In this document: positions 56,889-64,000 of the stretch, piece after piece | How positions within the stretch are numbered: the first letter of the stretch is position 1 | Layout: every line of letters begins with the position of its first letter | Assembly: GCF_017599305.1 (NCBI RefSeq) | Contig: NZ_JAGFWR010000001.1 | Coordinates: 124,001-188,000 of the forward strand | From: Micromonospora antibiotica | GTDB lineage: Bacteria > Actinomycetota > Actinomycetes > Mycobacteriales > Micromonosporaceae | Reading direction: 5' to 3' | DNA: 64,000 bases | The notes under the pieces: model-generated | What the model was told of the DNA's origin: nothing | Database searches by the model: none | The model's input: only the letters and a program-made list of their open reading frames with translations | Translations under genes and position numbers: made by a program

Positions 56889-57077
56889 GAATACCCCGTG
56901 AAGAAGGAAGAGTGATTGTGGACCACACACTATGGGCGGTGATCACGAGCGGCAAGGCCGTATCGACGGAATGCCAAGAAAGGGCATTGCGCCCTTACCG
57001 GATCGACGACCGGCACCGTGTCCGAAGCCCGTTCGCCCTGCATGGCAGGCGTCCGCCATTCATCGTCGGAAAACGCG

Positions 57078-57109
57078 AGAGCGCCCCGACCGGGTGGTCG
57101 GGGCGCTCT
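57078..57109 (-). terminator. Rho-independent-like terminator of paralogue C
   Basis: A perfect 14-bp stem (57078-57091 with 57096-57109) and GGGT loop is followed on the minus strand by TTTT, downstream of the stop at 57151. Confidence 0.85.
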
Positions 57110-57150
57110 GCGGGTGACGACTGACGGTCAGCCGTCGGGGTGGCTGTCGG

Positions 57151-58536
57151 TCAGCTCCGGTTCGCGGCCGGAACCGCGCTCGGCTTGGCCTTGCCGCCCT
57201 TCAGCGACGTGGCCGACTTGGCCGTGGACGCCGGCGGGTAGTAGAACGTGCCCACCACGTCGGCGACCAGGTGCGTGCTGCCGGACAGGTTGTTGACGTT
57301 GAACGCGTACTCCGGGCCGATGATGCCGAGCACGCCGTTGGAGACGACCTGGCCCGCGTACGGGTTCAGGTTGCTGGTGGCGGGCTTTTCGACGCTGTCG
57401 AGGTCGGCCGGCCAGGTGGTGATGACCGTGTTCTTGGTCGGGGTGACGGCGGTGACGTTCATCGCCAGCACCTCGGTGTCGGGCGTGACCAGCGCGCCCG
57501 GGGCGGTGACCTTACGGGTGCCGTTGGCCGGGATGGCCCCGGAGATACCCAGGTTGGAACGGCTGTCCACGATCCGGGTCGGGCTCAGCGGCGCGAACCG
57601 CATGCCGTACGGGGACTCACCGTCGTCGACCACACCGACCAGGTCGACCAGGACGTGCGCCGCCTGCGAGGTGTAGATGTGGAACTTCGGCGCACCCACG
57701 GTGCACCAACCGTTCAGCTCGCTGCCGGTGCAGGGGGTGGTCTGCACGAAGGTCAGGTTGGGCACGTTCGTGCCGGCGAGGTAGTTCACCGTCGAGGCGG
57801 TCGGCCGGGCGCCCTTGCCGGACCACGCGGTGAGGAAGCCGGACTTGGCCGGCGACACCGCGGTGACGTTGAAGACGAACGACTTGACGTGCGGGTTGTA
57901 GTCGTCGCCGAAGTTGAGCGAGTATTCCAGCACCTGACCCGCCGGGGGCTTGCCCTCCGGATCCTCACGGCTGTCCCACATGCGCTCCGGCAGGTACCAC
58001 TCGTACTGGCCGCCGGCGCGGTTGGTGAGGCTGTTGTCGCCCGCGTAGAAGCCGACCACGTCGACGATCACGTCGGTGGAGCCGCTGTTGTTGTAGACCG
58101 AGACCTTGCCACCGGAGCCGAGCTTCACGGTGACGTTGTTGGAGCCCAGCCAGCCCTTGGCGAAGTTCACCGAGGAGGCGGTGGGCCGGTTCTCACCCGT
58201 CGGGTAGGCGGTGAGGAAGCTGGCGGCGCTGGGACCGGTGACGGTCACGTTCAGCACGACCGCGCCGACGCCGCTGGCCGGTACGCCACCACGGCCGGCG
58301 ACCTGGAGGTCGACCTTCTTGCCGGCACCGATCTTGCCGATCGGGGCACCCGTGCCGTTACGGGTGTCCAGCAGGCGGGCCGGGGCGACCGGGTAGTAGG
58401 CACCGGTCACGTCGTCGAGGGCCGCCGCCTTCTGCAGCGGTGCGGAGACGGGAGCCGCGGAGGCCGTACCCGGCACCACGGCCAGTGCACATGCTCCGGC
58501 GAGAGTGACGCCGAGGATAGTGCGAATTTTGCGCAT
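57151..58536 (-). CDS. Secreted repeat protein, paralogue C
   Basis: A 461-residue exported protein with signal peptide MRKIRTILGVTLAGACALAV to ASA. It has the same two-module architecture as paralogue A: ARLLDTRNGTGAPIGKIGAG, ASSVNFAKGWLGSNNVTVKL, then TRIVDSRSNLGISGAIPANG. Upstream of ATG 58536 the leader has the CACGGGGT block that all three paralogues share as ribosome binding region. The tail is Lys/Ser-rich. It is probably the ancestor or nearest sister of A; all three face the same way and were likely made by tandem duplication. Confidence 0.75.
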   Translation of the reverse strand: MRKIRTILGVTLAGACALAVVPGTASAAPVSAPLQKAAALDDVTGAYYPVAPARLLDTRNGTGAPIGKIGAGKKVDLQVAGRGGVPASGVGAVVLNVTVTGPSAASFLTAYPTGENRPTASSVNFAKGWLGSNNVTVKLGSGGKVSVYNNSGSTDVIVDVVGFYAGDNSLTNRAGGQYEWYLPERMWDSREDPEGKPPAGQVLEYSLNFGDDYNPHVKSFVFNVTAVSPAKSGFLTAWSGKGARPTASTVNYLAGTNVPNLTFVQTTPCTGSELNGWCTVGAPKFHIYTSQAAHVLVDLVGVVDDGESPYGMRFAPLSPTRIVDSRSNLGISGAIPANGTRKVTAPGALVTPDTEVLAMNVTAVTPTKNTVITTWPADLDSVEKPATSNLNPYAGQVVSNGVLGIIGPEYAFNVNNLSGSTHLVADVVGTFYYPPASTAKSATSLKGGKAKPSAVPAANRS

Positions 58537-58686
58537 AGAGACCCCGTGTTCGAAGAGGAAAGGATTGGCCGCCCCAGCGTAGGGGCCCGGGTCAATGCCG
58601 GCAAGGCCGATACAGATGACCGCCCGGTGACGTTCCGGTGAGGACGAATCACACGAAATGCCACCGGCATCCTCGACCCGCCGCTG

Positions 58687-58741
58687 TCGTCCACAGGGTG
58701 GCCGCCTTGTCCACAGGTTGTCCACACCCCCCGGTGGACGA
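58687..58741. repeat. Cluster of DnaA-box-like sequences
   Basis: Two exact TTGTCCACA boxes (58707-58715 and 58718-58726), one TCGTCCACA (58687-58695) and an inverted GGTGGACGA (58733-58741) lie within 55 bp, just upstream of the promoter for the gene at 58779. TTGTCCACA is the box form I recall for actinomycetes. No dnaA, dnaN or gyrase genes are nearby, so this is not the chromosome origin. Confidence 0.7.
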
Positions 58742-58744
58742 CAC

Positions 58745-58772
58745 TTGACATTCGGGCCGGGCCCGCGAGACT
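58745..58772 (+). promoter_or_regulatory. Promoter of the symporter operon, leaderless
   Basis: TTGACA (58745-58750) and GAGACT (58767-58772) are 16 bp apart; the start GTG at 58779 is 6 nt further on. The DnaA-box cluster abuts the -35 side. Confidence 0.65.
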
Positions 58773-58778
58773 GCCCGG

Positions 58779-59207
58779 GTGACCGCCCACCACGATCCCG
58801 AACCGACACCCCGGGACCCCGGGCCACCGGCCGCCCGGCCGACCGGGCGGGTACGGATCGTGCTGGCCGGCGTCTCCCGCCGGGACACCCGGGCCGACCA
58901 CACCCGCACCGAACTGGCCCAACAGACCCGGGTCGGTGAGGCGCTGGTGCGGGGCCTGGTCCGGGCGCAACTCACCCTCGCCCTGCGACTGAGCCTGCTG
59001 GTGCTGGTCGGGCTGGGCGGGCTGCCCTGGCTGTTCGCCATCGCACCCCCGGTCGGCCGGGTCACCGTGCTCGGGGTCAACCTGCCCTGGCTGCTGCTCG
59101 GGGTGGTCTCCTTCCCGTTCCTCATCGCCGTCGGCTGGGCGTACGTGTGGCTCGCCGAACGCAACGAACAGGACTTCGTCGACCTCGTCCAGCGGCCGGA
59201 ACGCTGA
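58779..59207 (+). CDS. Small membrane protein coupled to a solute symporter (DUF485-like)
   Basis: A 142-residue protein. A Pro/Arg-rich N-terminus, a helix (TELAQQTRVGEALVRGLVRA) and two membrane segments (about residues 66-90 and 95-125) end in a short cytoplasmic helix (ERNEQDFVDLVQ). This matches the small membrane partners encoded just before acetate-type sodium/solute symporters. The stop is 1 bp before the symporter start (59209). It probably assists transport or symporter assembly. Confidence 0.7.
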   Translation: MTAHHDPEPTPRDPGPPAARPTGRVRIVLAGVSRRDTRADHTRTELAQQTRVGEALVRGLVRAQLTLALRLSLLVLVGLGGLPWLFAIAPPVGRVTVLGVNLPWLLLGVVSFPFLIAVGWAYVWLAERNEQDFVDLVQRPER

Positions 59208-59208
59208 G

Positions 59209-60849
59209 ATGGGCAACGGGTACGTCGTCCCGGCGATCGTCGCGGTCACCCTGGTCACCGTCGGGATCGGCTTCTACGGCCTGCGCCTGGCCCGGACCAC
59301 CTCCGACTTCCTGGTGGCGTCCCGCACGGTCAGTCCGACCTGGAACGCCGCCGCGATCGGCGGGGAGTACCTGTCGGCGGCGAGCTTCCTCGGCATCGCC
59401 GGGCTGATCCTCAAGTACGGCGTCGACGTGCTCTGGTACCCGGTCGGTTTCGCCGCCGGCTACCTGGCGCTGCTGCTCTTCGTCGCCGCGCCGCTGCGCC
59501 GCTCCGGGGCGTTCACCCTGCCCGACTTCTGCGAGCTGCGGCTCGGCTCCCGCCGGCTGCGCACCCTGGCCACCGTGTTCGTCATCTTCATCGGCTGGCT
59601 CTATTTGGTGCCGCAGTTGCAGGGCGCCGGGCTCACCCTGGCCACGGTGGCCGGCTCGCCCTACCCGGTGGGGGCGCTGCTGGTCGCAGTGGTGGTCACC
59701 ACCAACGTGGCGTTCGGCGGGATGCGGGCGATCACCTTCGTGCAGGCCTTCCAGTACTGGCTGAAGCTGACCGCGCTCGCCGTACCCGCGATCTTCCTGG
59801 CCCTGCAGTGGCAGGCCGACGCCCGCCCGGCGGTGACCCCGCCCGACGGGCCGGCGTTCCGCACCGCGACCACCGTCGTGGTCGAGCACCGCGCGGCCCT
59901 CACCTTCCCCGACGGCACCATCCGTGAGGTACGCCCCGGCGACGAGCTCAGCTTCGCCGCCGGTGACCCGGTGCCCGAGGTGTCCGGGGCGGCCACCGGT
60001 GCCGCCGACTGGCTGCTGCCCAGCGCCGCCGGGGACGACGACCGGGGCCTGTTCGCCACCTACTCGCTGATCCTGGCGACCTTCCTCGGCACCATGGGAC
60101 TGCCGCACGTGCTGGTGCGCTTCTACACCAACCCCGACGGCGCGTCGGCCCGGCGGACCACCCTGGTGGTGCTGGCCATGGTCGGCGTCTTCTATCTGCT
60201 ACCCACCCTCTACGGCGTGCTCGGCCGGATCTACACCCCGCAACTGCTGGTCAGCGGGCAGACCGACGCGGTGGTGGTGCTGCTTCCCGAGGCGGCGCTC
60301 GGCAGCGGCGTCACCGGGCGGCTGCTTGCCGCCCTGGTCGCCGCCGGGGCGTTCGCCGCCTTCCTGTCCACCTCGTCCGGGCTGCTCACCAGCGTCGCCG
60401 GGGTGATCTCCACCGACGTGCTGGGACGCGGCTCGGTACGCGGTTTCCGGCTGGCCACGGTGATCGCCGGCGGGGTGCCGGCGGTGCTCGCGCTGAACGT
60501 CTCCGGGCTGGACGTCTCCCAGGTGGTCGGGCTGGCCTTCGCCGTCGCCGCGTCCAGCTTCTGCCCGCTGCTGGTGCTCGGCATCTGGTGGCGCGGCCTG
60601 ACCGACCTCGGCGCGGCGGCCGGGGTGCTGGTCGGCGGCGGGGCGGCGATCGGCGCGGTGCTGGTCACCGTCCTCGGGCCGCCCCTGACCGGCTGGCCGG
60701 CCACCCTCACCACCCAACCGGCCGCCTGGACGGTGCCGCTCGCCTTCACCGTGATGATCGCCGTGTCGATGGCGACCCGCCGCCGCACCCCGGTCGACGT
60801 CGGGGCCACCATGCTCCGCCTGCACACGCCCGAGTCACTGCGCTCCTGA
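59209..60849 (+). CDS. Sodium/solute symporter (SSF family, acetate-type)
   Basis: A 546-residue transporter with about 13 membrane helices. SSF motifs: an N-terminal GEYLSAASFLGIAGLILKYG, a Gly-rich GTMGLPHVLVRFYTNPDGAS (about residues 297-316) and ISTDVLG near 400. A soluble insert of about 60 residues (FPDGTIREVRPGDELSFAAG region, about 225-270) is typical of actinobacterial acetate-permease-like members as I recall. It probably takes up a short monocarboxylate with sodium. It is translated with the small upstream membrane protein. Confidence 0.85.
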   Translation: MGNGYVVPAIVAVTLVTVGIGFYGLRLARTTSDFLVASRTVSPTWNAAAIGGEYLSAASFLGIAGLILKYGVDVLWYPVGFAAGYLALLLFVAAPLRRSGAFTLPDFCELRLGSRRLRTLATVFVIFIGWLYLVPQLQGAGLTLATVAGSPYPVGALLVAVVVTTNVAFGGMRAITFVQAFQYWLKLTALAVPAIFLALQWQADARPAVTPPDGPAFRTATTVVVEHRAALTFPDGTIREVRPGDELSFAAGDPVPEVSGAATGAADWLLPSAAGDDDRGLFATYSLILATFLGTMGLPHVLVRFYTNPDGASARRTTLVVLAMVGVFYLLPTLYGVLGRIYTPQLLVSGQTDAVVVLLPEAALGSGVTGRLLAALVAAGAFAAFLSTSSGLLTSVAGVISTDVLGRGSVRGFRLATVIAGGVPAVLALNVSGLDVSQVVGLAFAVAASSFCPLLVLGIWWRGLTDLGAAAGVLVGGGAAIGAVLVTVLGPPLTGWPATLTTQPAAWTVPLAFTVMIAVSMATRRRTPVDVGATMLRLHTPESLRS

Positions 60850-60994
60850 CCGGTTCGTCCCGGTCGTCCGGGGCCACGCCAGGATCGACAGGGCGGTCAC
60901 GGCAAGTCTCGGATCCTTCACCGTGCGCGACCGTCCGTCTCGGGGATGAGCCGGGATCGTCCCCCGGCGGGAGCAGCCACTCGCCCGGCCCGGA

Positions 60995-61000
60995 TACGGT
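60995..61000 (+). promoter_or_regulatory. -10 element of a leaderless transcript
   Basis: TACGGT lies exactly 6 nt before the ATG at 61007, without a Shine-Dalgarno. This fits the leaderless pattern seen at several other genes of the window. Confidence 0.5.
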
Positions 61001-61006
61001 CGACAC

Positions 61007-61767
<761 letters not shown>

Positions 61768-61771
<4 letters not shown>

Positions 61772-63444
61772 GCACACCCGCCGAGCGGGTCCGCCCGGTC
61801 TCCCCGCGCCACTTCGTCCGGCTCAAGCTGCGGGTGATGGGCAACAACTTCCGGGGCCAGGGCTGGCGGATCGCGCTCTTCGTGGTCGGGGTGCTGGTCG
61901 GGCTCTGGTTCGCGGCCGGCGGTTTCCTGATGTTCGCCGCGCCCGGCTTCGCCGACGAACCCCGCTACGCGGTGATGGCGGCGGCGTTCGGTGGCGGGGT
62001 GCTCGTCCTCGGCTGGCTGCTGCTGCCGCTGGTCTTCTTCGGCGTCGACGAGACCCTCGACCCGGCCCGGTTCGCCCTGCTGCCGCTGTCCCGCCGCACC
62101 CTGGTCACCGGCCTGTTCGCGGCGGCGCTGATCAGCGTGCCGGTGTTCGCGGTGCTGGTCGCGGTCGCCGGGCTGGTGGTCAGCGCCGCGCTGCTCGGCG
62201 GCGCCGTGGCCGGCGTCGTCGCCGCCGTCGGCGTGGTCGCCGGGGTGCTGCTGTGCGTCGCCGCCAGCCGCGCGGTGACCAGCGCGTTCGCCACCATGCT
62301 GCGGTCCCGCCGGGTCCGTGACCTGGCCGCCGTGCTGCTCGCCGTGGTCGCCGCGCTGCTCGGCCCGTTGCAGCTCGTGGTGCTGGCCGCCGTACGCACC
62401 GCCGACTGGGACCGGCTCGTCGGGGTGGCCCGGATCGTCGGCTGGACCCCGTTCGGCGCACCCTGGACGATCGGCCTGGACGTGGCCGAGGGCCGGGCCT
62501 GGGCGGTGCCCGTCAAGCTGCTCATCACCGCGGTCACCATCGGGGCGCTGCTGCTCTGGTGGTCCCGGTCGCTGGAGTCGGCGATGGTCGGCGCGGCGAG
62601 CGCCGCCCCGACCAAGACCCGCCAGGCACCGACCGGCGGCGCGATCGCCCAACTCTTCCCCCGCGCGGTCGGCTGGGCCCGCCGGGACCGGTTCGGCGCG
62701 CTGGTGGCCCGCGAGTGCCGCTACTGGTGGCGCGACGCCCGACGACGGGCCAACCTGATCACCATCGCCGTGGTCGGGATCTTCGTCCCGGTGATGGTCA
62801 ACCTCGGTGGCGCGGGCTTCGCCGTCGGCCAGGAGGGCTTCGAATCCACCGGGGACCCGTCGCCGGTGCTGCTCAGCATCTCGATGATCTTCGTCGGCGT
62901 GCTCGCCTCGGTGACCCTGGCCAACCAGTTCGGCTTCGACGGCAGCGCCTACGCGGCGAACGTCGTGGCCGGGGTCCCGGGTCGGCTGGAGCTACGCGCC
63001 CGGATGACCGCCTTCTCCGTGTACGTGCTGCCGATGCTCGGTCTCGTCTCCCTGATCATCAGCGGGGTGCTCGGCCGGCCGGAATGGTTCGGGGTGGCGG
63101 CGGGCGCACTGCTCGCCTCGTACGGGGTGGGATTGGCGATCAACGGGTTCATCTCGGTGCTCGGGGCGTACTCGCTGCCGGAGACGAGCAACCCGTTCGC
63201 GATGAACGGCGGTTCCGGGGTCGCCAAAAGCATGCTCACCCTGCTGTCCATGGTCGGCTCGGCGGCTGCCGCCGTACCGATGGTGGTGGCCGCCGGGCTG
63301 CTCGGCGACGTCTGGCTCTGGCTGGCCCTGCCGGTCGGCGCGGCGTACGGGGTGGGGGCGGCGCTGCTCGGGGCGTACCTGGCCGGGGACGTGCTGGACC
63401 GCCGGATGCCGGAGCTGCTGTCGACCGTCACCCCCCGCCGCTGA
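61768..63444 (+). CDS. ABC transporter permease, ABC-2 type
   Basis: A 558-residue permease with about 12 hydrophobic segments in two blocks around a soluble loop (LESAMVGAASAAPTKTRQAP, then FGALVARECRYWWRDARRRA). The start is GTG 61768 by GTGA overlap with the ATPase; GTG 61756 is the alternative. It probably exports a peptide, lipid or small molecule with its ATPase. The stop is followed at once by the SRPBCC gene (TGATG). Confidence 0.85.
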
Positions 63445-64000
63445 TGCCGGTCGTCGAGGCGGTCATCACCGTCGCGGTCCCGCCGGAGGTGGCGTTCGCG
63501 GTGTCGCAGACCGTCGCGCCGGTGCGCTACCGGTGGGACCCGTTCGTCCGCGAACAGCACTTCGTCGACGGTGCCACCCGCCCCGGCAAAGGCGTGCGCA
63601 CCTTCACCCGGTCCCGACACGGCCTCGTGATGATCAGCGAGTACGTCTCCTTCGCCCCGCCGACGAACGTGGGGATGAAGATGGTGCGCGGCCCGTGGTT
63701 CTTCGAGATGTTCGCCGGTGGCTGGCGGTTCGCCCCGGCACCCGAGCCGGGCCACACGGTCGCCACCTGGCGGTACAGCTTCCGCTGCCGGCCGGCGTTC
63801 CTGCGCCCGGTCGCCGACCGGGTCGGCGTCTGGCTGCTCACCCGGGACATCCGCCGCCGGATCGCCGGTTACGCGGCCGGGTGCGCCGACCCGCAGGTGC
63901 TGGCCGCCGCCCGTGCCGCCCTGCCCGACGGGCCGGGCGGCACACCCCGGGAGGCGGACCTCACTCCTCGGGGTGCTGACTCCGCCCCTCGGGATGCAAC
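63444..64000 (+). CDS. SRPBCC-superfamily protein (truncated by the window end)
   Basis: The ATG at 63444 overlaps the permease stop (TGATG), so it is coupled to the transporter operon. About 185 residues are visible with no stop codon. The start MPVVEAVITVAVPPEVAFAV and the strands that follow (FVDGATRPGKGVRTFTRSRH, VGMKMVRGPWFFEMFAGGWR) are typical of SRPBCC/polyketide-cyclase-like ligand-binding folds. The last 30 residues are Pro/Arg/Gly-rich and probably disordered. Ligand and partner are unknown. Confidence 0.75.
   Translation, partial: MPVVEAVITVAVPPEVAFAVSQTVAPVRYRWDPFVREQHFVDGATRPGKGVRTFTRSRHGLVMISEYVSFAPPTNVGMKMVRGPWFFEMFAGGWRFAPAPEPGHTVATWRYSFRCRPAFLRPVADRVGVWLLTRDIRRRIAGYAAGCADPQVLAAARAALPDGPGGTPREADLTPRGADSAPRDA

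Noticed and set aside
58687..58741. DnaA boxes as the chromosomal origin
   Set aside because: There are no dnaA, dnaN, recF or gyrase genes nearby and only about four boxes; oriC would be larger and set among those genes.

Overview
The window is high-GC actinobacterial DNA. Gene content, frequent ATGA/GTGA start-stop overlaps and the gene families suggest a filamentous member of the Micromonosporaceae (Micromonospora-like); this is inferred from family resemblance, not from a search.

Region 1 (1 to about 11.6 kb) is the right part of an actinomycete integrative and conjugative element (AICE). It holds a transfer-type protein cut by the window edge, a run of tiny genes separated by strong stem-loops, an FtsK/TraB-type DNA translocase, a CTAG-rich palindromic locus, a MazG-like protein, a SLOG-primase/polymerase fusion, a DUF3987 replication protein, an iteron array, xis and int. 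The element abuts the 3' end of an intact tRNA-Ser(UGA); its other end lies outside the window.

Region 2 (11.6 to 37.4 kb) looks like chromosomal core: a quinone oxidoreductase, soxR with a MerR-type promoter facing a split transketolase pair (second subunit apparently frameshifted), two membrane or polyprenyl-type glycosyltransferases, a two-component system plus lipoprotein, an aminoglycoside-phosphotransferase-fold protein, thiolase, a secreted glycoside hydrolase with a CBM2-like domain, rhomboid protease, cyclophilin, a Tat-exported polysaccharide deacetylase, CorA, an aminotransferase, and a three-gene operon (nucleotidyltransferase, glycerol-1-phosphate-dehydrogenase-like, CDP-alcohol phosphatidyltransferase) that suggests an unusual phospholipid or polyol-phosphate.

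Region 3 (37.4 to 47.1 kb) is accessory. Its centre is a conflict-type cassette: a small membrane protein resembling EACC1, a CHAT protease-STAND NTPase, and two TPR proteins made of almost identical 120-bp repeats. The TPR genes face opposite ways and flank the CHAT operon as a long inverted repeat, so recombination could swap the TPR module coupled to the protease. Next come an EcsC-like protein, an XRE/DUF397 regulator pair with operator-like repeats, an XRE-TPR regulator with small satellite genes, and a 150-bp stretch with two large inverted repeats.

Region 4 (47.1 to 64 kb) has a GT4 glycosyltransferase, a MutM/Nei-like glycosylase, a polyprenyl glycosylphosphotransferase, a LytS/LytTR two-component pair, three paralogous secreted repeat proteins with strong terminators, a DnaA-box cluster ahead of a sodium/solute symporter operon, an ABC exporter and a truncated SRPBCC protein. 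Several chromosomal genes appear leaderless, with a -10 hexamer 6 nt before the start codon, whereas the AICE genes mostly have clear Shine-Dalgarno sites.
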